From Enterovirga aerilata (GTDB lineage Bacteria; Pseudomonadota; Alphaproteobacteria; Rhizobiales; Beijerinckiaceae), in the NCBI RefSeq assembly GCF_013044135.1, contig NZ_JABEPP010000001.1, forward strand, positions 496,001 through 560,000: a DNA stretch of 64,000 nucleotides. Direction: 5' to 3'. Below the pieces are notes generated by a model. That model saw nothing but the letters and a program-made list of their open reading frames with translations. It did not search any database and was not told where the DNA came from. The position numbers and the translations under genes were made by a program. Below are positions 18,576 through 27,497 of the stretch, piece after piece (position 1 is the stretch's first letter; the number at the start of each line of letters is the position of its first letter).

Positions 18576-19742
18576 CGGCGCGCGCACGGGCCGCGACCGA
18601 GAGGCGCCCGCCGCCGAATCCAGGGGCTGCTCTGGGCCGGAGGCCCGGCCCGCGGCGCGAGCAAGAAATCTTCGCTCGACCAGATGCCAGGACAGGAAGC
18701 CGGCCAAGTATGAAATCGCCATGACGGCGTACAGGTAGATTTCGCGACCGACGGCTCCAAGTTCCACGAATATGTTGAGAACGAGCCCGTGATACAGGTA
18801 GGTCCCGTACGAGATGTCCGTGGCGTGGAGCAGGTTTCGCCGGACGAAGGTATATGCGGCCGAGATGGTGGCCGCCGCGAGAGCCGCCTGGGCACACATG
18901 ATCGCCGCCGTGCTGGTGCCGCCGAACGTCGTGATGGCGAATAGCAGGGCAACCCAGGACAGGAGCTTGCCCCGCAGCAAGCGATGCGAATGCAGCGCCA
19001 GATAATAGCAGGCCGCTCCGGCCAGGAAGAGATGATAGTGTGAGATGAAGGCGTAACGTACGAGCTTGGCGGGCAGCGTCTCCTGACCCTCGAACATTCC
19101 GGTCACGCTCGGAAAGATCAGCCTGATCACCAGGGCGAGCACCCAGGCCGCCACGAGAAGCAGGCCCAGGACCGTGGCACGGCGCCCGCAGCGGTTCAGG
19201 AACCAGCTCAGGATCGGAACCGTAACGTAGAACTGAATCTCGACCGGGATGGTCCAGAGGCTGCCGTTATAGGAGCCGAACCCGAAATCACGCAGAAATG
19301 CCGGCGTGTAGAGCAGGAACGCGAACTGCGCGAGCAGCCAGCGCATGCCGTGCCCGGTGAGGATAGGGTATCCCAGCAGGAGGAGGACGAGCGCCGTGAC
19401 CGCGAGGCAGCCCCATAGGCCCGGGATGATGCGCCGGGCCCGCCGCTCTGCATAGCTCCTGCTCGAGCGGCTTCGCTCATAGGAGGCCGTGATCAGGAAG
19501 CCGCTGGTCACGAAGAAGACCGGCACGCCCGAGAAGGGGCCGAGAAGGGCGGTCCATCCGGGCGCAGAAATCCCGAGGTGGTGGACCGCGTGGAATACCA
19601 TCACCTGAGTGGCGGCGAAGATCCTGATGTAATCGAAATTGTTCGGCAGCAGCGAAGGCGCGGCCGGACTCGCGTTCGGATCCGGGGCGGAACGCTCCGG
19701 CCGCTGCGATGGGGCATACCCCCCGGGGATCCAGCCGCGCAT
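18561..19742 (-). CDS. Acyltransferase-3 family membrane protein (third of three)
   Basis: A 393-residue inner-membrane protein of the acyltransferase-3 (OafA/ExoZ-like) family, which O-acylates surface sugars. About ten transmembrane helices; the family motif is IRIFAATQVMVFHAVHHLG with the catalytic-type His, then VPVFFVTSGFLI and GSLWTIPVEIQFY. The ATG at 19742 lies 8 bases after the stop of the upstream acyltransferase; a longer in-frame reading would add 46 low-complexity residues. The C-terminal tail is Arg/Pro-rich. It is the last gene of a three-acyltransferase run and overlaps the end of the GH5 gene by 15 bases. Confidence 0.88.
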   Translation of the reverse strand: MRGWIPGGYAPSQRPERSAPDPNASPAAPSLLPNNFDYIRIFAATQVMVFHAVHHLGISAPGWTALLGPFSGVPVFFVTSGFLITASYERSRSSRSYAERRARRIIPGLWGCLAVTALVLLLLGYPILTGHGMRWLLAQFAFLLYTPAFLRDFGFGSYNGSLWTIPVEIQFYVTVPILSWFLNRCGRRATVLGLLLVAAWVLALVIRLIFPSVTGMFEGQETLPAKLVRYAFISHYHLFLAGAACYYLALHSHRLLRGKLLSWVALLFAITTFGGTSTAAIMCAQAALAAATISAAYTFVRRNLLHATDISYGTYLYHGLVLNIFVELGAVGREIYLYAVMAISYLAGFLSWHLVERRFLARAAGRASGPEQPLDSAAGASRSRPVRAPSPGE

Positions 19743-19750
19743 GCGCCCTG

Positions 19751-20836
19751 TCACGCCTGGCTTTGCGCGGCCGGCGCCGTGCGTTCCGGAGCCAGACCTC
19801 CGGATCGACCGACCCGGCCCCTGTCTGCCGAGAGCAGGCCCTGAGCCAGCCTCGTCAACGGCATCTCCACGAACTTCCACACCAGGTGCGCGACGACGAG
19901 CGAGGATACGATCGAGACGACATAGAAGGCCGCTGACGCCACTGCCCCGCTGCTTATGCCAAAGCCGGACCAGATTGCACGCACTACCGGCAGGACCAGG
20001 ATATGGGTCAGGTAGAGCGAGTAGGATACGCCCCCCAGCCAGTTCAGGGATGGGATTTCAGGCACGCCGTTGCTCTTCTCCCATAGAACAAAAGCCGCAA
20101 CGATCAAGGCGACCGGCCCCCCGATCGCGAGAACGTGGAGCGGCACTGGCCGCACCGTGAACAGGATGGCGAGCATGAGGCCCGATGCGAGACAAAGGAG
20201 TGACAGGGCGCGGCTCGGCCGCGCCGCGGTCGTGAACAGCCACCCGATCACGACGCCGGCCCCGAACTCGAGGATGATGGGATCGGAATAGAACCGGATC
20301 GCATCCGGCAGGTCCGGTGCGAACCCAAGCGCCGCGATCGCAGACAGGATGGCGAGAACGGTCCAGGGCCGGCGCTTCTCGTCGGTCCGGAGGCATTGCG
20401 AGAAGACCAGGTAGAAGGCGAGCTCGTATAGCAGCGTCCAGCCCGGGATGAGGACGGGCGAGAGGCCATGACCGAGCGGGTGCGGCCAGGGAAGGAACAG
20501 GAGGGACGCGATCATGTGCGGGCCATCGACGACGGTCGATCGCATCGCGCCCGGAGCAAGGAGCGCGACCGCGACGACCGCAAGGGTGAGCGCCCAGTAC
20601 AGGGGAGCGATCCGGGCCATCCGCCGCGCCAGGAACTCGGTCGCGGTCGGCTGAGACCGGACCGTCGTGATCCACATCACGATCCCGCTGATGACGAAGA
20701 ATACGTCGACGCCGAAACGGCCCAGGCTTCCGAACGGCGCGATCTCTCCGCCGATCCGCACGATCTGCGTCTCGATGTGGAAATAGACGACGGCAAGAGC
20801 GGCGAGCCCCCGAAGGTACTGCAGGGAGAGGATCAA
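19751..20836 (-). CDS. Acyltransferase-3 family membrane protein (second of three)
   Basis: A 361-residue OafA/ExoZ-like O-acyltransferase: LQYLRGLAALAVVYFHIETQ with the conserved His, VDVFFVISGIVMW, and LIPGWTLLYELAFYLVFS. No ATG fits; the start is a TTG at 20836 that shares the four bases TTGA with the stop of the upstream acyltransferase, a classical coupled overlap. About ten membrane helices, then a short Arg-rich tail. Together with its two neighbours it suggests several distinct acyl decorations (acetyl, succinyl or similar) of the polysaccharide. The acyl group cannot be predicted. Confidence 0.87.
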   Translation of the reverse strand: MILSLQYLRGLAALAVVYFHIETQIVRIGGEIAPFGSLGRFGVDVFFVISGIVMWITTVRSQPTATEFLARRMARIAPLYWALTLAVVAVALLAPGAMRSTVVDGPHMIASLLFLPWPHPLGHGLSPVLIPGWTLLYELAFYLVFSQCLRTDEKRRPWTVLAILSAIAALGFAPDLPDAIRFYSDPIILEFGAGVVIGWLFTTAARPSRALSLLCLASGLMLAILFTVRPVPLHVLAIGGPVALIVAAFVLWEKSNGVPEIPSLNWLGGVSYSLYLTHILVLPVVRAIWSGFGISSGAVASAAFYVVSIVSSLVVAHLVWKFVEMPLTRLAQGLLSADRGRVGRSGGLAPERTAPAAQSQA

Positions 20837-21972
20837 ACAGCGCCCCCGGATCGCGACGAGTCGAGCCTCTGCTCCGCGATGGGCGGCGTCGCCGCGTCTG
20901 CCTCGGGGACTTGCCGTCCCCTCGGACGCAGGCGCGCGAGGGGCTGCTCGATCAGCCGGTGATAGGCGAGCCCGACGCAAGTGGCCGCAATCACCAGTGC
21001 GACGAACGCGACCGGCAGGCTCAGCGAACGTCCGGCGATCTTCGTGACGAGATGGATGGAGGCGGAAAGCGCGACCCCGTGGATCAGATAGATCGCGTAG
21101 GAGGCCGCGCCGAGTTGCCGGAGCGGCGCGAGAACCGCCACGCCGCGGCTGCGCTCGAATTCGACGAAGCCGACGATGCCGCAGAAGGATGCTGCGCCGT
21201 AGGCGAGGCGGGCGAACAGGGAGGTCGCCATGAAGGGCGGCGGGAAGAGCATCAGCGCGAAGAACGACAGCAGGCCGGCGACGCCCACCAGGAGCGGGGC
21301 CGGAATGCGGGCATGCCGCAGGCAGGCGGCTGCACCTATGCCGATGAGGAACTCCAGGTTGAAGGCGTTCAGGTAGACCGAGAGCGGGAAAGGCAGGCGC
21401 CCATAGTGAAGCTCCGCCCAGACGATCAGCGCGGCCCAGGTGGGCAGGACCCACAGGAACGGTCGGCCGAGCACGATGAGGAGCCCGAAGAGCAGATAGA
21501 ACGCGATCTCGTGGACCAGCGTCCAGGCTACGCCGAGAACTGGGGGCTCCGGATAGGGCAGGAGCGCGGCGGACAACAAGAGGTTCAGCGGATCGCGCTG
21601 GCTGGGCTGGCCCGTGCCTGGGAACATGAAGTAGAGAGCCGCCAGCGGCAGCAGTACGGCCCAATAGCTGGGATATATTCGCCAGAAACGCCGGATGGCG
21701 TATCGGCGAAGGCGCTCGGGACGTCCGAGGTCGCCCCAATGGACCCAGGAGATGATGAAGCCGCTCAGTACAAAGAAGAAGTCGACGCCGGCGCCGAAGG
21801 GTAGAAGCCTGCCGCCGAACACGAGCTCCCCGAAGAAGCGAGGCTCGGCCATGATGCTGGTCGCATGGGCGAGCACGACGGCCAGGGCCGCTAGGCCACG
21901 CCCCGCCTCGATGGTCTCAAGCTTGCCAGCAGGCGGAGCAGTGGCGCCGGACTTGGATTTCTCTCCTGACAC
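20833..21972 (-). CDS. Acyltransferase-3 family membrane protein (first of three)
   Basis: A 379-residue member of the same O-acyltransferase family. Motifs: IEAGRGLAALAVVLAHATSI, VDFFFVLSGFIISW, RRFWRIYPSYWAVLLPLAAL and VAWTLVHEIAFYLLFG. The start is a GTG at 21972 with GGGGTAGCAGG just upstream. It leads the three-gene minus-strand acyltransferase run (20833-21972, 19751-20836, 18561-19742). The three proteins are clearly distinct in sequence, so they are old paralogues rather than a recent duplication. Confidence 0.88.
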   Translation of the reverse strand: MSGEKSKSGATAPPAGKLETIEAGRGLAALAVVLAHATSIMAEPRFFGELVFGGRLLPFGAGVDFFFVLSGFIISWVHWGDLGRPERLRRYAIRRFWRIYPSYWAVLLPLAALYFMFPGTGQPSQRDPLNLLLSAALLPYPEPPVLGVAWTLVHEIAFYLLFGLLIVLGRPFLWVLPTWAALIVWAELHYGRLPFPLSVYLNAFNLEFLIGIGAAACLRHARIPAPLLVGVAGLLSFFALMLFPPPFMATSLFARLAYGAASFCGIVGFVEFERSRGVAVLAPLRQLGAASYAIYLIHGVALSASIHLVTKIAGRSLSLPVAFVALVIAATCVGLAYHRLIEQPLARLRPRGRQVPEADAATPPIAEQRLDSSRSGGAV

Positions 21973-22240
21973 CTGCTACCCCAGCGGCAAGACCGGACGA
22001 AACCGAAGCTGAACCCGCCGCCCCCCTTGGGGATAGTGGCAGCATATGGGCGGGGCGCGCGGAGCGCTCCCCTGTCTAGCCGGGCCTGCGATTGCTGGAC
22101 AGTACTGACGGCGATTTGCTCGAAAGAAGGTAAAATCCGCAGGTCTGGCTAAACTGGCCGCCTTGTGCGATGCAAGATGCTGGCCTATCTCCCTGGCGCG
22201 GACGACTAGGCCAGGGCGGTTGCTCAACCGGAGATCCGAC

Positions 22241-23644
22241 ATGCAAAATGCCGCGTGGCCGTTCTTTCTCCGGCATTGGAAGATCCTGGCCGCGCTTGCA
22301 TTCCTGGCACCGGTTGTGCTCGCGGCCGTTGCAGCCTTCGTTCCGTCCAAGCGCTATCAGGCGACAGCCTGGATCATCGTGGATGCCAGTCGGCAATCCC
22401 AGGCGGTGTCGGTGTCGCCGGAAGAGCGGCGCGGAGGCAACGAGGTCATCACCTACGATCAGGTGCTGCGGACCCAGCTCAGCATCGCTGGCAGCGAGGA
22501 GGTCGTCCGCCGCGCGATCCAAGGCCTGCGCCCGGTGCGTCTCTATCCTGAGCTTCCGGAGGACGCGACCGATGCCGAGTACCTGATGGCCAGAGGCAAC
22601 CTCGGCTTGGCGGTCGAGCCGAACACCTTCGTCGTCAAGATCAGCTTCCGGCACAAGGATCCGGTGCTCGCAGCGAGATTCGCCAACGAGGTCGCGAGCA
22701 AGTACCGTGATCGGCGTTCCGAACTCATCGGGAACGAGGGTGCGGTCGATTTCTTCAGGAAGGAGGAGGAGAGGTTCAAGAACGAACTGCAGAGTGCCTC
22801 CGCCAAGCTGGAAGAGTTCGCTCGCAAGACGGGCATCTATGCCGTCGGCGAGCAGCGGAAACTGCTGCTCGAAGCCCGCTATCACTCCGCAAAGGAGCTG
22901 GCCGAAAACGAAAACCAGATCGCGCGTGCATCGAGCGAACTGGACTCCCTGCGCTTCCAGATGCGTGCGCTCCGTCGAAGAACGACGCTGCCGCCCGAGA
23001 TCTTCGGAGAGGGGAGCAACCCGGCTGCCGCGCGCCAGCCTCGGCGCGACGAGATCCTGTCCGACGAGCCGCCCCTGCTCAACGTCAAGATCTACCAGGA
23101 TTCGGCGGCAAAGCTTGTCGCGGCCAATGCGGAGCTGGAAGGCCTCAGAGCCACTCAGGCGAAGCGTCTGGAGGATCTGAGGAAGATGGACGAGCAGCTT
23201 GCGCAGCTTGCAGCCAACGAGGCTCAATTCACAAGTCTGAGGCGCTCCGTCTCCTTGGCGGAAGCTTATATCGAGAACCTCGCCAAACGCGCCGACGAGG
23301 CCAAGATCAACAATTCGTGGCGGTCCAACGAAGCGTTTTCGAGCGCGCAGCTGCTACAGAGCGCAACCGTCCCGCTCGGGCCGTCCTTCCCGAACCCTGT
23401 CCTGTTCATGGGCGCGGGATTGCTCGCCGGCGTCTTCGCCTCGGGGAGCATAGCCTATTTTGCCAAGGTGTTCGGAAGGTTCTCAGCCCCAACCGATGCT
23501 GGTCGGATCGGGGAGACGGTGCAGGCCGCCCCGGCGCATCCGTTCGGCGGCTTCGGGTCGCGAGTGCAGCCGCCTCGTGACGCCGTACAGGATTTTCCGT
23601 CCGTCAAGGGCGGCCGTCGACCGCTCGGGGTCTCCGAGCTGTAG
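22241..23644 (+). CDS. Wzz/GumC-like polysaccharide chain-length protein
   Basis: A 467-residue polysaccharide co-polymerase. An N-terminal transmembrane helix (KILAALAFLAPVVLAAVAAF) is followed by a long periplasmic region predicted to form coiled coil (KLEEFARKTGIYAVGEQRKLL, QAKRLEDLRKMDEQLAQLAA) and a second helix FMGAGLLAGVFASGSIAYF. The short cytoplasmic tail has no Walker motifs or tyrosine cluster, so it is a Wzz/GumC-type protein without a fused BY-kinase. CCGGAG precedes the ATG at 22241. The next gene starts 12 bases downstream and is probably cotranscribed. Confidence 0.87.
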   Translation: MQNAAWPFFLRHWKILAALAFLAPVVLAAVAAFVPSKRYQATAWIIVDASRQSQAVSVSPEERRGGNEVITYDQVLRTQLSIAGSEEVVRRAIQGLRPVRLYPELPEDATDAEYLMARGNLGLAVEPNTFVVKISFRHKDPVLAARFANEVASKYRDRRSELIGNEGAVDFFRKEEERFKNELQSASAKLEEFARKTGIYAVGEQRKLLLEARYHSAKELAENENQIARASSELDSLRFQMRALRRRTTLPPEIFGEGSNPAAARQPRRDEILSDEPPLLNVKIYQDSAAKLVAANAELEGLRATQAKRLEDLRKMDEQLAQLAANEAQFTSLRRSVSLAEAYIENLAKRADEAKINNSWRSNEAFSSAQLLQSATVPLGPSFPNPVLFMGAGLLAGVFASGSIAYFAKVFGRFSAPTDAGRIGETVQAAPAHPFGGFGSRVQPPRDAVQDFPSVKGGRRPLGVSEL

Positions 23645-23656
23645 GGCGAGGCATCC

Positions 23657-24910
23657 GTGCATCGGGCCTCGCATGGCGAGCATGGTTCGCCTGGATCGGC
23701 TCGACCTCCTGCACGCGCGGTGGAAGACGCTCGGCTGACGATCGTTCAGTACGCGGGAGACTTCCGCGAGGCCTCCGAACGGCTGCGGGACGGAGGGCCG
23801 GAGACCTATCGCGGCCAGCGCTACACGGTCGGCTACGTGGAGGGTCTCGCATCCCGGCTCGCCTCGGTGACGACGGTGACCGGCTTCACCGAGGAAGCTT
23901 ACGCAGAGACCCTTCCGAGCGGCGCGAAGGCGATCGGGGCTGGCTTCCGCGACCGCTTCGACGGCAGGCGGATGGCGGCGCTGGTGAAGGAGAGCGCGCC
24001 CAACCTCCTCATTCTGCGCTCGCCCATCCGGCCGGTCCTGCTCTGGGCGGCGCTGAACCGCGTCCGGACGCTTGTTCTCCTCGCCGATTCCTTCGACCGG
24101 AGCTCGCTCAAGTCCCGCTTGAGCCAGTATCTCCTGTCCGGGTTTCTCCGTCTCCCGAATGTCGACTGGGTCGCCAATCACGGGCTGCGCGCTGCCGAGC
24201 AGCTCGTGAGCGCGGGTGTCCCGGCCCGCAAGGTCCTGCCCTGGGACTATCCTGCCCTCGACAGTCCTCACGGGCGTCCCGCGAAGACGCAGGCCGGATC
24301 GGCCGGCCGGCTGCTCTATGTCGGCCTGATGACGGAAGCCAAGGGCGTCGACGACCTCATCGAGGCCGTCGCCCTGCTGAAGGCGCAAGGGCGGGCGGTT
24401 CACCTCGACCTGATCGGCCGGCCCGATGACGGACGGCTGGCGCAGCTGATTGCCGCGAGGGATCTTGGCGCCGAGGTGACCCAGGTCGGCCTGGTGAGCA
24501 ATGCGGAGATCGTGGGCCGGATGCGGCAGGCCGATGTGGTGGTCGTCCCCAGCCGACACGAATATTCCGAGGGCATTCCGCTCACGATCTACGAGGCCTA
24601 TTGCTCCCGCACGCCGCTCGTCGTGTCCGATCACCCGATGTTCCTCGGCAACGTGGTCGACGGGGAGAGCGGCCTCGTCTTCCAGGCCGGCAGGCGCGAC
24701 GGGCTGGCCTCGAGCATCGCACGCCTCCTCGACGACCCGCCGCTCTATGCCCGCATCTCCGCCGCCTCCGCCTCCGCCTGGGAGCGGCTGCAGATCCCGC
24801 TCAAATGGGACAGGCTGATCGACGATTGGCTCGAGAACAGCCCGGAGAGCCGGGCCCGGCTCGCGAGCCACTCCCTGGCGAGGACTTCGGTTGCCGCAAG
24901 ACCCGCTTAG
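23657..24910 (+). CDS. Glycosyltransferase family 4-like protein
   Basis: A 417-residue GT-B glycosyltransferase. The C-terminal domain shows GRLLYVGLMTEAKGVDDLIE, VVVVPSRHEYSEGIPLTIYE with the E-x7-E donor-binding motif (EGIPLTIYE), and the usual GLVFQAG. The N-terminal acceptor domain is less conserved. The GTG start at 23657 has GAGG 5 bases upstream and lies 12 bases after the preceding stop. It adds one sugar of the EPS repeat unit on the cytoplasmic face. The end overlaps the next gene by 20 bases. Confidence 0.86.
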   Translation: MHRASHGEHGSPGSARPPARAVEDARLTIVQYAGDFREASERLRDGGPETYRGQRYTVGYVEGLASRLASVTTVTGFTEEAYAETLPSGAKAIGAGFRDRFDGRRMAALVKESAPNLLILRSPIRPVLLWAALNRVRTLVLLADSFDRSSLKSRLSQYLLSGFLRLPNVDWVANHGLRAAEQLVSAGVPARKVLPWDYPALDSPHGRPAKTQAGSAGRLLYVGLMTEAKGVDDLIEAVALLKAQGRAVHLDLIGRPDDGRLAQLIAARDLGAEVTQVGLVSNAEIVGRMRQADVVVVPSRHEYSEGIPLTIYEAYCSRTPLVVSDHPMFLGNVVDGESGLVFQAGRRDGLASSIARLLDDPPLYARISAASASAWERLQIPLKWDRLIDDWLENSPESRARLASHSLARTSVAARPA

Positions 24911-26015
24911 CAGCGTGCGCAACCACCTTCCGGGGGAGGGCGGGTCGCCGGGGTTGAGCCGGCGCGACACGTTTGGCGGCGCCGCCCTGGCCGCCCAGCT
25001 CGTGCTGCCGTCCGCCTCGGCATTCGGGCAGGCCGGCGGGTCGTCCTCCTTCCCGTTCCTGCGCGGCATCAATCTCGTCGGCAGCAACCGCTATATCGGG
25101 GCCAATACCTGGCCGACCGAGAAGGGAATGGATTACTGGCTCGGCCTCGGCATGAACTGCTTCCGCATCACGGCGATGTGGGAGAATCTGCAGCCGCGGC
25201 TCCTCGGCCCGCTCCATCCCGGCAACCGGGACGGCCTTCTCCGCACCGTATCCTATCTCAGCGCGGGCGGCGCCTATCCGATCGTCGAGCTGCACAACAG
25301 CGCACGCTACAAGACCAGCGGCCGCGACGACGATCCCGGCAGCGTCGTGGGCGAGAGCGCCGTCACGGCGGAAATGTTCGCAGACGTCTGGGCCAAGCTC
25401 GCCGAGCTCTTCAAGGCGGATCCCCGCGTGATCCTCGAGCCGACGAACGAGCCGCACGACCAGGATACCGATATTCTCGTGCGGACCTACAACATCGTCA
25501 TCGCGGCGATCCGGGCGACGGGCGCGCGCAACCTGATCCTGCTGGACGGCAACGGCTACTCGAACGCGGCGTCCTGGATGCGGAGCTACGACGGCTCGGT
25601 CGCGAACGGCGTCGCGATGCTCGGGATCGTCGATCCGATCGACAATGTCGCGTTCAGCCCGCACCAGTACCTCGACGACATGGGCGGAAAGCTCGAGACC
25701 TGCGTCGCGGGTGCCGGCACGCGGTATCTCGGGGGCGTGACGGATTGGGCGCGCAGGCACCGCAAGCGGCTGCTGCTCGGGGAATTCGGCGGTGGCGAGA
25801 ACGCCGCCTGCCATCGCGAGATCGCCGCCATGATCCGCTACGTCGAGGCGAATAGCGACGTGTGGATGGGCTGGACCTACTTCGCCGCCTATGCGGGCCA
25901 GCGCCCCTATCTGGAGCCCGACACGTTCTTCCTCGGCATCGATCCGAAGGATTACGACAACCCGGTCGAGAACGGCCGGATCAGGACGCTCCGGCAGTTC
26001 CTGACCAAGCGCTGA
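24891..26015 (+). CDS. Tat-exported GH5 glycosidase (endoglucanase-like)
   Basis: A 374-residue GH5 enzyme with a twin-arginine signal (GLSRRDTFGGAALAAQLVLP, cleavage near AFGQA) and one catalytic domain: NEP with Glu187 as acid/base, SPHQYLDDMGGK, and LLLGEFGGG with Glu298 as nucleophile. It closely resembles the catalytic domain of the 977-residue protein at 15642, so the two are paralogues. The start is a TTG at 24891 with GAGG 7 bases before, overlapping the upstream gene by 20 bases. In EPS loci such periplasmic glycanases trim chains or set polymer length (compare ExsH/BcsZ roles). Confidence 0.9.
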   Translation: MPQDPLSSVRNHLPGEGGSPGLSRRDTFGGAALAAQLVLPSASAFGQAGGSSSFPFLRGINLVGSNRYIGANTWPTEKGMDYWLGLGMNCFRITAMWENLQPRLLGPLHPGNRDGLLRTVSYLSAGGAYPIVELHNSARYKTSGRDDDPGSVVGESAVTAEMFADVWAKLAELFKADPRVILEPTNEPHDQDTDILVRTYNIVIAAIRATGARNLILLDGNGYSNAASWMRSYDGSVANGVAMLGIVDPIDNVAFSPHQYLDDMGGKLETCVAGAGTRYLGGVTDWARRHRKRLLLGEFGGGENAACHREIAAMIRYVEANSDVWMGWTYFAAYAGQRPYLEPDTFFLGIDPKDYDNPVENGRIRTLRQFLTKR

Positions 26016-26028
26016 GGCGCCGCCGGGC

Positions 26029-27273
26029 TCAACCTCGGCCCGCCAGAAGGTGCTGCTTGTAAAGCCAGAGCCCCAGGATCAGCGCGAAGACGGTTGCACC
26101 GCCGGGGTAGAACAGCGTCGGCGAGATGCAGCCATAGGCGGCGATCAGGCATCCGCTCAGGAAGAAGGGCCACGCATAGCGCGGCCCGAGAAGCGAGTTC
26201 CACGAGCAGGCGATGAGCGCGCCCGTCACGAAGAGCAGCATTCCGAGAAGACCGAAGTCCCACCAGACGCCGACTAGGCCGAGGTCGCTGGCGGCGAAAA
26301 AATAGTTCCCGGTGGCGAAGCCGACTTCGTAGGGCGTGGGTGCGAGGCCGACACCCAGGAGCGGGCTCTCGCGCAGGAAGTCCTGAGCTACCTCGAACTC
26401 GATCGCGCGCGCCGTGCCGGACGAGTCGGCGGACAATGCGGAGAACGGGTTGAAGGACGGATCGAGGATCCCGGCGAGGAGGACCAACGAGGTCGTCCCG
26501 AAGACGAGGACCGAGAGCGCCGAGATGGCCGGCCGCGGCATACGGACGAGATAGAGCAGGGTCATGAAGCCCGTCAGAAGGATGAATACGCGAGACAGGC
26601 TGATGAGGATCGCCGCCGCGCATAGGACGATGCCTGCGGCCGCGGCCGCCGTCAGGCCTTCCGAGCGCCATCGGTGCAGCCAGTAGAAATAGGCGACGGC
26701 GGTGGCCGACCCGTAGTGGTAGAGCCGCAGGCCGCGCTCGTCCTGGAACAGCGTGACGGGAGCCATGAGGCCTGCGGGCAAAACGCCCGCGGAATAGGCG
26801 AGGCTGAGGGCAAGATAGGCTATGCTATAGAGGAAGAAGTACCTGCACGCCCATTCCAGCATATGATGCAGCAAGCCGCACCTGGCCATGATGAAGAAAA
26901 AAATGAATGTCTGCACGGGCAGGAATTGAAAGCCTGCCGTGACGAGGAAGCCGAAGCCGCTCACCTTGGAGAACAGGTAGATCTGAAAGAACAGCAGCGT
27001 TATCGTGAGCGTGCTCAGTCCGGCGATGATCAGGTGGCCGCTGAGATAGGCAAGGACGAGCGCCAGCGCGATGCATGCGAGCAGGACCGCGAGCGTGAGC
27101 TGCTGCGAGGATGGGTGAAGAAGAGCGCGGTTCAGGCGCGAGCTGAAGACCAAGTCCGAGACAAGCAGGAGATGGAAGGACAGCTTCAGGATCAGCTGGA
27201 CAGGTTCGGACGCGAGCACCGCATCCAGGCTCGTCGGGGCCGCGCGCCGAGGCTCCTGCAGGACGATGCTCAA
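26029..27273 (-). CDS. O-antigen ligase/Wzy-type polymerase
   Basis: A 414-residue membrane protein with about eleven hydrophobic helices and a large periplasmic loop before LLGVGLAPTPYEVGFATGNY, the layout and motif of the O-antigen ligase (Wzy_C) fold. It probably polymerises lipid-linked repeat units in the periplasm. GGAGG lies 6 bases before the TTG at 27273, which decides the start; an upstream GTG would add 18 basic residues. It is convergent with the Tat GH5 gene (13 bases between stops) and divergent from the flippase. No further gene separates it from the export function, and Wza is not nearby. Confidence 0.85.
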   Translation of the reverse strand: MSIVLQEPRRAAPTSLDAVLASEPVQLILKLSFHLLLVSDLVFSSRLNRALLHPSSQQLTLAVLLACIALALVLAYLSGHLIIAGLSTLTITLLFFQIYLFSKVSGFGFLVTAGFQFLPVQTFIFFFIMARCGLLHHMLEWACRYFFLYSIAYLALSLAYSAGVLPAGLMAPVTLFQDERGLRLYHYGSATAVAYFYWLHRWRSEGLTAAAAAGIVLCAAAILISLSRVFILLTGFMTLLYLVRMPRPAISALSVLVFGTTSLVLLAGILDPSFNPFSALSADSSGTARAIEFEVAQDFLRESPLLGVGLAPTPYEVGFATGNYFFAASDLGLVGVWWDFGLLGMLLFVTGALIACSWNSLLGPRYAWPFFLSGCLIAAYGCISPTLFYPGGATVFALILGLWLYKQHLLAGRG

Positions 27274-27497
27274 TGCGTGCCTCCGGCTTCGGCTGGCAGC
27301 GACCCTGCGCGCGAGCCGTGGGTGCACTGCCGTCCGCCAGTCCTAGCTAGCGTGCCGTCCGGCGCCAGGATAGAGGCGGTCTGCACGTGCACCAAGTCCG
27401 CCGGACCTGCGCACCTGCCCCGGGGGCAACTCCGGTTGCGCGCGAGGCGCGGAACCGGGCCTCGGCTAGATGGTCTGAACGGGGCAGAGACGCGGGC

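Noticed and set aside
19751-20836. Possible pseudogene because the middle acyltransferase has no ATG
   Set aside because: A TTG sharing TTGA with the upstream stop gives a full-length protein with all motifs, so the gene is intact.
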